Origin: Hohaiivirga grylli
Lineage (GTDB): Bacteria > Pseudomonadota > Alphaproteobacteria > Rhizobiales > Beijerinckiaceae
Assembly: GCF_039655745.1 (NCBI RefSeq)
Contig: NZ_JBBYXI010000003.1
Coordinates: forward strand, 62,001-126,000
Reading direction: 5' to 3'
Length of the DNA stretch: 64,000 nucleotides
Shown here: one piece after another, positions 26,892 through 36,135 of the stretch
Layout of the letters: each line of letters begins with the position of its first letter
How positions within the stretch are numbered: the first letter of the stretch is position 1
Made by a program: the position numbers and the translations under genes
Notes under the pieces: model-generated
What the model was told of the DNA's origin: nothing
The model's input: only the letters and a program-made list of their open reading frames with translations
Database searches by the model: none

Positions 26892-26925
26892 TACGGCGCT
26901 CCTCATGAGCGCCGTAATTTTTATT
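26892..26925 (+). terminator. Rho-independent terminator after htpX
   Basis: TACGGCGCTC (26892-26901) pairs perfectly with GAGCGCCGTA (26907-26916), then ATTTTTATTT. Confidence 0.92.
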
Positions 26926-27136
26926 TCTACTAATTGTCTCTCAACCGATAATTTCTAACCAAGCTTTAACCATAATGATGGCAAAAGGGCATTTAGAGTT
27001 AACGACTCAGGATGATTCATTTCGTTTGCCCTTATTTTCGACAGATTTAGGGACGAACGAGCTAGCATAAAGAATTTTTCCGGTCAGCCAGCAAGATTGC
27101 AGCCAATCCGGTACGTATGTTTAAGGATTAAAACAA

Positions 27137-27859
27137 ATGCCTCCAGCCGATATTGCCCAGACGGCTACACAAGCAGTTCATGACATTACCCTTTGGGGAT
27201 TGTTCTGGTCAGCACACTTTGTTGTCAAGCTCGTCATGATGGGGCTTTTAGGTGCTTCGATCTGGTGCTGGGCGATCATTATCGACAAGACGCTTCTGTT
27301 CCGCCGTACAAAAACGGCAATGGATCGTTTTGAAGAAATTTTCTGGTCTGGTCAGTCTCTGGAAGATCTCTATCGCAATTTGCAGGGGCGCCCGACGACA
27401 GGTCTGGCTTCACTGTTTGTTGCAGCCATGAATGAGTGGAAGCGCTCTTTTGAAGGTTCCGGCCGTTCGGTTCAGAGCCTTGGGCAGCGTATTGATAAAG
27501 TTCTCGATGTAACGATCCAGCGTGAAGTTGAGCGTCTTGAAGGTCGTCTTCTGTTTCTTGCCTCAATCGGTTCAGCAGGCCCATACATCGGTCTGTTTGG
27601 TACGGTCTGGGGTATTATGACAGCCTTTACCTCGATTGCTGCCTCCAAGAACAGCAGTCTGGCTGTTGTTGCGCCCGGTATTGCTGAAGCGCTGTTTGCA
27701 ACAGCTATTGGTCTGTTTGCCGCTATTCCGGCTGTTCTGGCTTACAACAAACTGCAGGCTGAGGTTTCCAAGTTGCAGTCACGCCTTGAAGCTTTTGCTG
27801 ATGAATTTTCTGCCATTCTGTCTCGCCAGATTGACGAGCGCATTGCACTGGCTGCCTAA
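27137..27859 (+). CDS. tolQ: Tol-Pal system proton-channel subunit TolQ
   Basis: A 240-residue inner-membrane protein of the MotA/TolQ/ExbB family with three helices (about 22-44, 140-165 and 175-200). Conserved features are the LLFLASIGSAGPYIGLFGTVWGIMTAFTSI helix and VVAPGIAEALFATAIGLFAAIPAVLAYN. With TolR it forms the proton-driven motor that energises TolA for outer-membrane constriction at division. First gene of tolQRAB, preceded by 282 bases containing the htpX terminator and, presumably, the tol promoter. Confidence 0.95.
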   Translation: MPPADIAQTATQAVHDITLWGLFWSAHFVVKLVMMGLLGASIWCWAIIIDKTLLFRRTKTAMDRFEEIFWSGQSLEDLYRNLQGRPTTGLASLFVAAMNEWKRSFEGSGRSVQSLGQRIDKVLDVTIQREVERLEGRLLFLASIGSAGPYIGLFGTVWGIMTAFTSIAASKNSSLAVVAPGIAEALFATAIGLFAAIPAVLAYNKLQAEVSKLQSRLEAFADEFSAILSRQIDERIALAA

Positions 27860-27874
27860 GGCGGGAGAACGGGT

Positions 27875-28318
27875 ATGTCTGTTAATTTTGGTTCAGTTGG
27901 AGGAGGTCGCCGCAGCCGTCGAGGTCGTCGGGGTGGTGGTGCCATCAACGAAATCAATATGACACCATTTATCGACGTGATGCTGGTGCTGCTCATCATC
28001 TTCATGGTGTCAGCACCATTGCTGACATCAGGTGTGCCGGTTGATCTGCCAAAAGGTGGGACAACGCCGCTAAATGCGGATGCTAAGCCTCTGGTTGTCA
28101 GCCTCAAGGAAGGCGGCAAGATTTTCGTCGGTGATGATGAAATTCAGGATGAAACCCTGCTCGACAAACTGGCTCAGTCTTCCAAGAACGGCTTTGAAGA
28201 ACGCATCTTTATTCGGGCAGACAAGAAACTTGATTACGGCCGTGTTGCCCAGATTATGGCTAAAGTGACAGGTGGTGGTTACTCCAAGGTTGGCCTTGTA
28301 ACCGCAACCGAGCAGTAA
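27875..28318 (+). CDS. tolR: Tol-Pal system subunit TolR
   Basis: A 147-residue ExbD/TolR-family protein with one N-terminal membrane helix. The key proton-carrying aspartate is D34 in NMTPFIDVMLVLLIIFMV, and the basic run RRSRRGRRGGG precedes the helix on the cytoplasmic side. The periplasmic domain ends with the typical GRVAQIMAKVTGGGYSKVGLVT. It lies 15 bases after tolQ and 24 bases before tolA. Confidence 0.95.
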   Translation: MSVNFGSVGGGRRSRRGRRGGGAINEINMTPFIDVMLVLLIIFMVSAPLLTSGVPVDLPKGGTTPLNADAKPLVVSLKEGGKIFVGDDEIQDETLLDKLAQSSKNGFEERIFIRADKKLDYGRVAQIMAKVTGGGYSKVGLVTATEQ

Positions 28319-28342
28319 ACAGGAATAAAAGCAGGTATCTTC

Positions 28343-29467
28343 GTGTTGAACTTTAAGAAGACAGAGCCGGGAATTATTGTATCGGGAGTGCTGCATGTAT
28401 CAGCGCTTGCGATACTGCTTTTCGGCATGCCTGCTGCCAGCTTCCCTGATGCCGTAGAGGCTGTTCCGATTGATGTGATTTCTGAGGATATGCTCGGGAC
28501 AATTACACGTGGTGAACTGACGGCTGATAAAGTTCAGGAAAACCCGAAGGAAGTTGCTGTTCGCCAGTCTGATGTCGTTGAGAAGAAAGATAACAGCGAA
28601 GATAAAAGTGACCTCTTATCTACGTCCAAGCGTACAGAGGATATGGAGGTTGATGATAAGCCGGAGCCCGTGAAAAGTGAGCCTCCGCCGCCACCTCCAC
28701 CGCCGCCACCACCTCCTCCGGAAAAAGAGCCAGACAAACAGTCTCAGGCTGATGCTGAGGCTTTGCTGAAGCAGCAGCAGGAAGCTGAGATTGCTGAGCA
28801 GAAAAAGAAGGCTGAGGAAAAGGCTAAGGCTGAAGCGAAAGCCAAGCAGGAAAAAGAGCGTAAGCTGGCTGAAAAGAAAAGGGCTGAAGAGGCTGCCAAG
28901 AAATTAGCGGAAGCGAAGGCTGCCAAAGAGGCTCAGCTGAAGGCTGAGGCCAAGGCAAAAGCCGATAAGGAAAAAGCTGAAAAGCAGGCGAAAGCCAAGC
29001 GTGATGCCGAAATGGCAAAACTGTTTGACGATGCATCCTCTGCTCTGAACTCGAAAGAAGCTTCAAGATCGACAGGTTCTTCTGGCCGTGAGGTGAACAG
29101 GACTTCATCGCTTGGGACCGCGACAGGTAGTGCTGCGAAGTTAAGTCCAAGCATGCAGCAGCAATTAGTTGGTATTATCATGACACAGCTAAAAAAATGC
29201 TGGAATGTACCAGTTGCTGTGCAATCCGTTATTGTCAAACCTGTTGTTAAAATCCGGTTTTATGTCCAACCGGACGGTGCTCTTATTGGTCTGCCACAGA
29301 TGACTGGTTCTGAAGGTGGTAATCCAGCTTTAGTATCTTTAGCTGCGGAGAGTGCTATTCGTGCAGTTCAGCAATGCACACCACTACAGATTCCTGCTCA
29401 GTTTGCTCCTTATTATAGCACTACTTGGAAAGAGCTGAATATTAGGTTTAATCCTTCAGAAATGTGA
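28343..29467 (+). CDS. tolA: Tol-Pal system protein TolA (TonB-like C-terminus)
   Basis: A 374-residue TolA. Residues about 10-32 form the membrane anchor. A polyproline block (12-13 prolines near residue 115-127) is followed by a long Ala/Lys/Glu/Gln-rich helix (about 130-235) that spans the periplasm, then a Ser/Thr-rich linker and the C-terminal domain with KKCWNVPV and VKIRFYVQPDGALIGLPQM, the TonB/TolA C-terminal fold that contacts TolB and Pal. The start is GTG at 28343. Repetitive codons in the coiled coil explain several long open frames on the other strand. Confidence 0.93.
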   Translation: MLNFKKTEPGIIVSGVLHVSALAILLFGMPAASFPDAVEAVPIDVISEDMLGTITRGELTADKVQENPKEVAVRQSDVVEKKDNSEDKSDLLSTSKRTEDMEVDDKPEPVKSEPPPPPPPPPPPPPEKEPDKQSQADAEALLKQQQEAEIAEQKKKAEEKAKAEAKAKQEKERKLAEKKRAEEAAKKLAEAKAAKEAQLKAEAKAKADKEKAEKQAKAKRDAEMAKLFDDASSALNSKEASRSTGSSGREVNRTSSLGTATGSAAKLSPSMQQQLVGIIMTQLKKCWNVPVAVQSVIVKPVVKIRFYVQPDGALIGLPQMTGSEGGNPALVSLAAESAIRAVQQCTPLQIPAQFAPYYSTTWKELNIRFNPSEM

Positions 29468-29480
29468 TGAGTTAATAGAT

Positions 29481-30836
29481 ATGGTTGCTATTATCAGTAC
29501 CAAAAAGCCGTTGAAAGAATCTTCGCTTCTGACAGCATTAGCTGCTCTCGGACTGGGATTGGCGATGGCCATGGGGAGTATCCCTGCATCTGCTCAGTTA
29601 GATGTTGATGTTACTCAAGGTAACATTCAGCCGACGCCAATTGCGATTGCTGACTTTTCTGGCGATGGCGAACTTGGACGTCAGGTAGCAGGTGTGATTA
29701 CCAATAACCTGACGCGTTCTGGCTATTTTATCGTTGTCGATAAGAGCCGTTTCCCTGAGCGCCCTTCGTTTGAGGTTCCACCAAAAGCAGGTGTCTGGAA
29801 CGATACTGGCGTTAAAGCTATTCTGACCGGGCGCGTTTCGCGTGATGGTTCTGGCCGTTTGAAAGCCGAGTTCCGTCTCTATGATGCTTTTACAGGTCAG
29901 CAGATTACAGGTCAGCAGTACTTTACAGACCCTAGCTACTGGCGCCGTATCGGGCATATCATTTCTGATGCCGTCTATACCAAGATTACTGGTGTTGGTC
30001 CGTTCTTTGATACCCGCGTTGCCTATGTTGCGGAAACCGGGCCAAAGGAAAACCGTCGCAAACAGTTGGCTGTGATGGATCAGGATGGTGCAAACGTTCG
30101 CTATATTACGCAGGGTGAAGCTACGATTGTGACGCCGCGTTATTCGCCAACCTCACAGGACATCACCTTTATGGCCCAGAAGCATGGTGAGCAGGGCCGT
30201 GTGCAGTTGATTAATCTTGAGACGGGTGCTCGTCAGGTTGTTGGCAACTTCCCGGACATGACGGCAAGTCCGCGCTTCTCACCAGATGGGCAACGCATCG
30301 TTATGAGCCTGCAGCAGGGTGGTAATGCCAATATCTATATGATGGATCTTGGTTCGCGTACAACAACGCGCCTGACCTCTACCGCGGCTATTGATACATC
30401 GCCATCTTTCTCACCTGATGGGCGCAATATTGTTTTCGAGAGTGACCGTGGTGGTCGTCAGCAGATTTACATCATGAATACGGATGGTTCCGGCCAGAAG
30501 CGTATTTCGTTTGGTGAAGGCTCTTACTCTCAGCCGGCATGGTCTCCACGTGGTGATTATATTGCATTTACAAAACAGCGTTCTGGCGGTTTCGCGATTG
30601 GTGTGATGAAGCCTGATGGTTCCGGAGAACGTATCCTGACAGAGAGCTTCCACAGTGAAGGTCCGACATGGGCACCAAACGGTCAGTATATCATCTTCTT
30701 CCGTGACCCGGGTGGTCAGGGTGGTGGTCGTCTCTACATGGTCGACGTTACAGGCCGCGTAGAAATGCCATTGCCAACACCAACGTCAGCATCCGACCCA
30801 ACATGGTCACCGCTGCTGAGTGGCAATGGTCGCTGA
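29481..30836 (+). CDS. tolB: Tol-Pal system beta-propeller protein TolB
   Basis: A 451-residue periplasmic protein with a signal peptide (cleavage near residue 38, after PASAQ), an N-terminal alpha/beta domain (PIAIADFSGDGELGRQVAGVI) and a six-bladed propeller with repeated SPDGxxI blocks (for example FSPDGQRIVMSL, FSPDGRNIVFESDRGG, WAPNGQYIIFF). It shuttles between TolA and Pal. It begins 13 bases after tolA and ends in a strong terminator, so pal has its own promoter here. Confidence 0.95.
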   Translation: MVAIISTKKPLKESSLLTALAALGLGLAMAMGSIPASAQLDVDVTQGNIQPTPIAIADFSGDGELGRQVAGVITNNLTRSGYFIVVDKSRFPERPSFEVPPKAGVWNDTGVKAILTGRVSRDGSGRLKAEFRLYDAFTGQQITGQQYFTDPSYWRRIGHIISDAVYTKITGVGPFFDTRVAYVAETGPKENRRKQLAVMDQDGANVRYITQGEATIVTPRYSPTSQDITFMAQKHGEQGRVQLINLETGARQVVGNFPDMTASPRFSPDGQRIVMSLQQGGNANIYMMDLGSRTTTRLTSTAAIDTSPSFSPDGRNIVFESDRGGRQQIYIMNTDGSGQKRISFGEGSYSQPAWSPRGDYIAFTKQRSGGFAIGVMKPDGSGERILTESFHSEGPTWAPNGQYIIFFRDPGGQGGGRLYMVDVTGRVEMPLPTPTSASDPTWSPLLSGNGR

Positions 30837-30847
30837 TTAATCCTGAG

Positions 30848-30876
30848 AAAGCCGATCCTTTGATCGGCTTTTTTAT
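30848..30876 (+). terminator. Rho-independent terminator after tolB
   Basis: AAAGCCGATC (30848-30857) pairs with GATCGGCTTT (30862-30871) around CTTT, followed by TTTTATT. Confidence 0.93.
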
Positions 30877-31118
30877 TGCTTGGAAAAATGTGCTCTTTCT
30901 GCAACAGCGTCACAATATAAAACAGGATCACAGATTACACTTCAGAATGGCGCTTTTCCGCCGCATTTACCAACGATTAACCATAACCGTGATTTGAATA
31001 AATTATTCGACCTGAAGACTAAGGTTTAAGCATCCGGAACCGTTTATGAAACGACTGGTTAACCATCTAAGGGTATGAGTAGGTAACAAATATCTTCGTG
31101 TTGAAGGAGTTCATGAGA

Positions 31119-31613
31119 ATGTTAACATCGCGCCCCGTAAAACTGGCAGCCGCCATTGTTGTTGCGATGACCCTTGCTGCCTGTTCCAAAGATGGTGCCG
31201 ATGGCGCTAACGGTGGTTTCGGGGCAGGTGGTTACGCCGCTCCGGGTAGTTCGCAGGAATTTGTCGTCAATGTTGGCGACCGTGTTTTCTTTGAAACAGA
31301 TTCCACATCCCTGACACCTACGGCTACAGCAACTCTGGACAAGCAGGTTCAGTGGCTGCAGCAGTATCCGAAATATACCTTTGTTGTTGAAGGTCATGCG
31401 GACGAACGCGGCACACGTGAGTACAACTACTCACTCAGCGCCCGTCGTGCACAGGTTGTTCGTGACTATCTGACATCCCGTGGTATCAATTCTTCGCGTA
31501 TGCGTGTGATTGCTTATGGTAAGGAACGTCCTGTTGCAGTCTGTAACGACATTTCCTGCTGGTCACAGAATCGCCGTTCGGTCACAGTTCTTGATGGTAG
31601 CGCTGGCTCATAA
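31119..31613 (+). CDS. pal: Peptidoglycan-associated lipoprotein Pal
   Basis: A 164-residue outer-membrane lipoprotein. The lipobox is LAAC with lipidated C22, followed by a flexible Gly/Ala linker and an OmpA-like peptidoglycan-binding domain (VFFETDS, then EGHADERGTREYNYSLSARRAQVVRDYL). It anchors the outer membrane to peptidoglycan and is released by TolB. ATG 31119 is chosen because AAGGAG (31104-31109) is nine bases upstream; ATG 31113 and GTG 31098 are alternatives. Separated from tolB by a terminator and about 240 bases. Confidence 0.95.
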   Translation: MLTSRPVKLAAAIVVAMTLAACSKDGADGANGGFGAGGYAAPGSSQEFVVNVGDRVFFETDSTSLTPTATATLDKQVQWLQQYPKYTFVVEGHADERGTREYNYSLSARRAQVVRDYLTSRGINSSRMRVIAYGKERPVAVCNDISCWSQNRRSVTVLDGSAGS

Positions 31614-31640
31614 GCCACGTTGCCTTCCTGATGAGATAAG

Positions 31641-31665
31641 CCGGCGCCGTGTGCGCCGGTTTTTT
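31641..31665 (+). terminator. Rho-independent terminator after pal
   Basis: CCGGCGC (31641-31647) and GCGCCGG (31653-31659) pair perfectly and are followed by six T residues. Confidence 0.9.
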
Positions 31666-31767
31666 ATTTGAAAATGCCTGTTTAAGGCTTATCAGTTCTT
31701 CTTGGTCAGCTTGCGTTCAGCTTTGCCAGCATTATATATTTCTACGAATAGAGCGGATCAATTGACA

Positions 31768-32739
31768 ATGTTTTATCGCATTTTACCAGCTTTCTTTATT
31801 TTGTTGGCTCTGGCCTGCGCTCCTGCCAAAGCGCAGGAAGATCAGTCTGATATTGTTGTCCGCATGAGCGAGATGGAACAACAGGTCCGTCAGATGACCG
31901 GGCAGATTGAGATGCTTCAGCATGAAAATCAGCAGCTGAAAGATCAGTTGCGTGCCTTAGGTGCTCAGCCTGCAGGTGTCGGTGGCGCTCCAGCTCCAGC
32001 AGCACCCGTCGGAAATAATACTGCTGCACAAACCAATTCGGCTACTGCTCGGGTGAATGAGCAGCCTGTTCTTGAGCGGGTTCCCGTTACTTCTCAGCGC
32101 CGTATGGGTGATGTTTTTGATCCGGCTTCTCAGCCTGATGCGCCCGGCGCACCACGGGCTCTTGGAACAACAGAGCCTTCACGGCCTCTGTCAGAGCAGG
32201 AAATTAAAGCGGACAAGCCATCTTACCAGATGCCAAGCGGCGCTGTTTCAGAGCCGGTAAAGACACCGCCAGAAACGCCAGCCGGGCCGGGTGCCGAAAA
32301 TGCAACCAAGCCTGCTGCCCCTGTTGGTCCGAGTGTCGCCGCAACAGGCTCTGGAGATCCAAAAGCAGATTATGATGCGGCTTACACAGCCTTTACGCAG
32401 ACCAATTATCAGGATGCTGAAATGGGCTTTCGTCAGTTCTTGCAGTCACACCCGCGCGATGAACGGGTGCCCGACGCGATGTACTGGCTTGGTGAGACAT
32501 ATCTCCTGACGGATCGTGCACGGGAGGCCGGTGAACAGTTTCTTGCAATCTCAAAATTGCATGCCAATTCAAGCAAAGCGCCAGCTGCTTTGTTAAAGCT
32601 TGGATCATCTCTGGTGAATATTGGAGCAGCGGACAGGGCCTGTGCTATTTTCAGTGAAGCGCTTCGTAAATATCCGAAAGCCTCCGCATCCTATAGGGAT
32701 GAAGTCGTACGTGAGCAAAAACGTGCGAACTGTCCTTGA
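31768..32739 (+). CDS. cpoB: Tol-Pal system protein CpoB (YbgF)
   Basis: A 323-residue periplasmic protein with a signal peptide (residues 1-20, ending APAKA), an N-terminal coiled coil (about 25-62, heptads such as MEQQVRQMTGQIEML) that trimerises, a long Pro/Ala/Thr linker (about 68-205) and a C-terminal TPR domain (ADYDAAYTAFTQTNYQDAEMGF onward). It coordinates peptidoglycan synthesis with Tol-driven outer-membrane constriction. ATG 31768 gives the signal peptide; an in-frame start at 31702 does not. tilS begins nine bases later. Confidence 0.92.
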   Translation: MFYRILPAFFILLALACAPAKAQEDQSDIVVRMSEMEQQVRQMTGQIEMLQHENQQLKDQLRALGAQPAGVGGAPAPAAPVGNNTAAQTNSATARVNEQPVLERVPVTSQRRMGDVFDPASQPDAPGAPRALGTTEPSRPLSEQEIKADKPSYQMPSGAVSEPVKTPPETPAGPGAENATKPAAPVGPSVAATGSGDPKADYDAAYTAFTQTNYQDAEMGFRQFLQSHPRDERVPDAMYWLGETYLLTDRAREAGEQFLAISKLHANSSKAPAALLKLGSSLVNIGAADRACAIFSEALRKYPKASASYRDEVVREQKRANCP

Positions 32740-32747
32740 GGCGTAGA

Positions 32748-33800
32748 ATGACAGATACAGAGGCAGGCGCTCCAATCATTGCATTACAGGATGATGAGCT
32801 GAAGGATATTTTCAGGCATATTGGTAATAAAAAACACGTTGTGGTTGCTGTCTCTGGTGGGCCGGATTCTATGGCGTTAATGGCAGCCGTTGCGCGTTTC
32901 CATGAGCTATATGCCCCTGATCTCAAGATACATATTGCAACTGTCGATCACGGATTGCGTGAAGAGTCCCGGCAGGAAGCCGAGATGGTTAAAGATATCT
33001 CCCATAAATTGGGTCTGCCATTCCATTTGCTGACCTGGACAGGTGAGAAGCCCGAAACAGGTATTCAGGAAATGGCGCGGGATGCGCGCTATGGATTACT
33101 GTTGAAGCTATGTCATGACTTAAGGGCAGATTTTTTACTTACTGCACATACGCTTGATGATCAGGCAGAGACGTTCATGATGCGGATGGCCCGCGGTTCT
33201 GGCCTGTCGGGCTTGCAGGCTATGCGTATTGTTCGTGATCTGGAAGGTGTGAAGCATATCAGACCACTGCTCCACATCTCTAAACAACGGCTTATTGCGA
33301 CATGTGAGAAGTGGGATATTCCTTTCATTAATGACCCCTCCAACGTTAATGACCATTACACGCGTGTGCGTTGGCGCAAGTTGCTCCCAGTTCTGGCTGA
33401 TGAAGGGCTGACAGCACAGAAACTTATGGTGCTTTCTGAACGAATTGAAAGGGCAGAGAATGCTCTTGATCAGAAGGCTACAGAGGCTTTTGAAAGGGCT
33501 CTGGTATCTAAAAAAACGGAAGATAATCTGGAGCTTGACTTCAATAAGTTAAGGCAGGAGCCTGAAGAAATTATTCTCAGGGTGCTTGTTCAGGCAATTT
33601 TACAGGTTTCAGGAAAAAAAGATCATCTGAGGCTGCAGCGTGTTGAGGGATATATTGCTGCCCTTTTATCTGCTCTGGAAAATAACCTGGCCGAACGCAG
33701 AACCCTTGGAGGAGTAATGCTTTTTCTGAAAAAAAATAGTGTTTTAACCTTGGCAAAAGAACCCGTCCGGCAACGGGGAAGGGGGGCGGAATCTCATTAA
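32748..33800 (+). CDS. tilS: tRNA(Ile)-lysidine synthase
   Basis: A 350-residue PP-loop ATPase that converts cytidine 34 of the CAU-anticodon tRNA-Ile to lysidine. The ATP-pyrophosphatase motif SGGPDS is at residues 36-41; DHGLREESRQEAEMV, TAHTLDDQAETFMMRMARGSGLSGL and RPLL follow as in the family. The C-terminal half is shorter than in E. coli TilS, as is common in alphaproteobacteria. ATG 32748 is preferred to TTG 32736. It follows cpoB closely and precedes ftsH by 231 bases. Confidence 0.92.
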   Translation: MTDTEAGAPIIALQDDELKDIFRHIGNKKHVVVAVSGGPDSMALMAAVARFHELYAPDLKIHIATVDHGLREESRQEAEMVKDISHKLGLPFHLLTWTGEKPETGIQEMARDARYGLLLKLCHDLRADFLLTAHTLDDQAETFMMRMARGSGLSGLQAMRIVRDLEGVKHIRPLLHISKQRLIATCEKWDIPFINDPSNVNDHYTRVRWRKLLPVLADEGLTAQKLMVLSERIERAENALDQKATEAFERALVSKKTEDNLELDFNKLRQEPEEIILRVLVQAILQVSGKKDHLRLQRVEGYIAALLSALENNLAERRTLGGVMLFLKKNSVLTLAKEPVRQRGRGAESH

Positions 33801-34031
33801 CCGTGATCGTCAAATCATCGCAGTTGGGGCTTTCACCCTTGGCAAGAATGGTTACAACACCTAAATGTATATGATGTATCTTTACGACCCTTGTGGGGCC
33901 TTTCTGAATATACGGTTTCTCGGATGTTCAGCTCAGGGTGAAGACGACATAAAACAGACAACATGTTTTCTGCAATATTGTGCTGTTGCAGAAAGCTTTC
34001 TACCCCAAGTACAGGGAACGACGAACAACAG

Positions 34032-35969
34032 ATGAACCCGAATTTGCGTAATTTCGCCCTGTGGGTGGTTATTGGCCTTCTTGTTTTAGCCCTCGTTTCT
34101 GCCTTTCAGGGGCAGGGGCAACGTTCTGCTGAAGGGTCAATTCCTTACAGCCAGTTGCTGACAGATGCAGCAGCCGGAAAAATAGCTGAGGTCGAAATTG
34201 TCGGCCAGCAGATTACCGGTAAGTACCGTGATGGAAACCGTGGCTTCTCAACTTATGCGCCGAATGATCCAAATCTGGTCTCACGGCTTGAAGAGAAGGG
34301 TGTGACCATCAAGGCTAACCCGCCTACAGAAGGTAATACCAACTGGTTCCTTGCCCTGTTGTTCAACATGCTTCCAGTTCTGCTGATTATTGGTGTCTGG
34401 GTCTTTATGTCCCGTCAGATGCAGGGGGGTGCTGGCCGGGCAATGGGCTTTGGTAAATCCAAGGCCAAGCTGCTTACTGAAGCGCAGGGCCGGGTAACAT
34501 TTGATGATGTTGCCGGTGTTGATGAAGCAAAAGAAGATTTGCAGGAGATTGTCGAGTTCCTTCGTGAACCGGGTAAGTTCCAGCGTCTTGGAGGTCGTAT
34601 TCCGCGTGGTGTTCTGCTTGTTGGCCCTCCCGGTACTGGTAAGACATTGATCGCCCGTGCTGTTGCGGGTGAAGCAAATGTTCCGTTCTTTACGATTTCC
34701 GGTTCTGATTTCGTTGAAATGTTTGTTGGTGTTGGTGCTTCGCGTGTCCGTGACATGTTTGAGCAGGCCAAAAAGAATGCACCATGCATTATCTTCATCG
34801 ACGAAATTGATGCTGTCGGACGTCACCGTGGCGCAGGTCTTGGTGGTGGTAATGACGAACGCGAACAGACTTTGAACCAGCTGCTTGTCGAGATGGATGG
34901 CTTCGAGGCGAATGAAGGTGTGATCATCATTGCGGCCACAAACCGCCCGGATGTTCTTGATCCTGCTCTCTTGCGTCCAGGCCGTTTTGACCGTCAGATT
35001 ACAGTTCCCAATCCTGATGTGATTGGTCGTGAACGTATTCTCAAGGTTCACGTTCGCAAGGTTCCGCTGGCTCCTGATGTTGACTTGAAGGTTGTTGCAC
35101 GCGGTACGCCGGGCTTCTCTGGTGCTGATCTGATGAACCTTGTTAACGAGGCTGCTCTTTTGGCTGCACGCCGTGGTAAGCGGATTGTAACCAAGCTTGA
35201 GTTTGAAGATGCCAAGGACAAGGTCCTTATGGGAGCCGAACGCCGTACATTGGTTATGACCGATGAGGAGAAAAGAAATACAGCTTACCATGAAGCAGGG
35301 CATGCAATTGTTGCTCTGAATGTGGTTGCGACAGATCCGGTTCATAAAGCAACGATCATCCCGCGTGGGCGGGCGCTTGGTATGGTCATGCAGCTTCCAG
35401 AACGCGACCAAATTTCCATGAGCTTTGAGCAGATGACTTCGCGTCTAGCCATATTGATGGGTGGGCGTATTGCGGAGGAAATGACTTTCGGTGAAAATAA
35501 AGTCACATCCGGTGCTCAGGCTGATATTCAGATGGCCACACGTCTTGCACGGATGATGGTCACCCGCTGGGGCTTCTCTAAGGAGCTTGGTACAGTTGCT
35601 TATGGTGAGAATCAGGATGAAGTCTTCTTAGGAATGTCTGTTGGACGTCAGCAGAATATTTCTGAGGCAACAGCACAAACTATTGATGCTGAGGTTCGCA
35701 GACTTGTTGATGAAGGTTTACAGGAAGCCCGTACAATTCTCACCAAGAAGAAGAAAGATCTTGAAACTCTGGCTAAGGGCCTTCTTGAGTACGAGACCTT
35801 GAGTGGTGATGAAATCAAAGAGCTGATCAAGGGCAATCCTCCTGTCCGGGATAATGAGCCGACAAATACACCACGTGGATCGGCTGTGCCGTCTACCGGT
35901 GGCTGGGGTAAGCCAGCCAAGACGGATGATGATAAGGACGAGGATATGGAACCTCAGCCGCAGCCGTAA
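34032..35969 (+). CDS. ftsH: ATP-dependent zinc metalloprotease FtsH
   Basis: A 645-residue membrane AAA+ protease. Two N-terminal helices (about 5-24 and 98-118) bracket a periplasmic domain; Walker A is GPPGTGKT at 198-205, Walker B IIFIDEID, the second region of homology includes ATNRPDVLDPALLRPGRFDRQ, and the zinc site is HEAGH at 420-424. The C-terminus is an acidic, Pro-rich tail. ATG 34032 is preferred to an upstream in-frame start at 33963. A strong terminator follows. folP, often found between ftsH and glmM, is absent here. Confidence 0.96.
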   Translation: MNPNLRNFALWVVIGLLVLALVSAFQGQGQRSAEGSIPYSQLLTDAAAGKIAEVEIVGQQITGKYRDGNRGFSTYAPNDPNLVSRLEEKGVTIKANPPTEGNTNWFLALLFNMLPVLLIIGVWVFMSRQMQGGAGRAMGFGKSKAKLLTEAQGRVTFDDVAGVDEAKEDLQEIVEFLREPGKFQRLGGRIPRGVLLVGPPGTGKTLIARAVAGEANVPFFTISGSDFVEMFVGVGASRVRDMFEQAKKNAPCIIFIDEIDAVGRHRGAGLGGGNDEREQTLNQLLVEMDGFEANEGVIIIAATNRPDVLDPALLRPGRFDRQITVPNPDVIGRERILKVHVRKVPLAPDVDLKVVARGTPGFSGADLMNLVNEAALLAARRGKRIVTKLEFEDAKDKVLMGAERRTLVMTDEEKRNTAYHEAGHAIVALNVVATDPVHKATIIPRGRALGMVMQLPERDQISMSFEQMTSRLAILMGGRIAEEMTFGENKVTSGAQADIQMATRLARMMVTRWGFSKELGTVAYGENQDEVFLGMSVGRQQNISEATAQTIDAEVRRLVDEGLQEARTILTKKKKDLETLAKGLLEYETLSGDEIKELIKGNPPVRDNEPTNTPRGSAVPSTGGWGKPAKTDDDKDEDMEPQPQP

Positions 35970-35989
35970 GACACTTTGGTGACTTAATG

Positions 35990-36016
35990 AAAGGCCCGCG
36001 TTTTGCGGGCCTTTTT
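35990..36016 (+). terminator. Rho-independent terminator after ftsH
   Basis: AAAGGCCCGC (35990-35999) pairs with GCGGGCCTTT (36005-36014) and is followed by T residues. Confidence 0.93.
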
Positions 36017-36135
36017 ATAAGTGGTGTAATATTTTCACATTAAGTGTGATGGTAATTTATACCTTCTTACTTGACCCGGCAGGGCTGGTACTGCTTTCTG
36101 CCTATATAATTTTTCGTGAAATAAGGTGCGTAATC

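Noticed and set aside
28534..29238. Long open frames on the minus strand inside tolA with poly-Gly or Ser/Ala-rich products
   Set aside because: They are the antisense of the proline run and the Ala/Lys/Glu coiled coil of TolA; composition, not coding, keeps them open.
34281..35411. A 376-codon minus-strand frame opposite ftsH
   Set aside because: It covers conserved AAA+ motifs of ftsH on the other strand and its product has no family features; a shadow frame.
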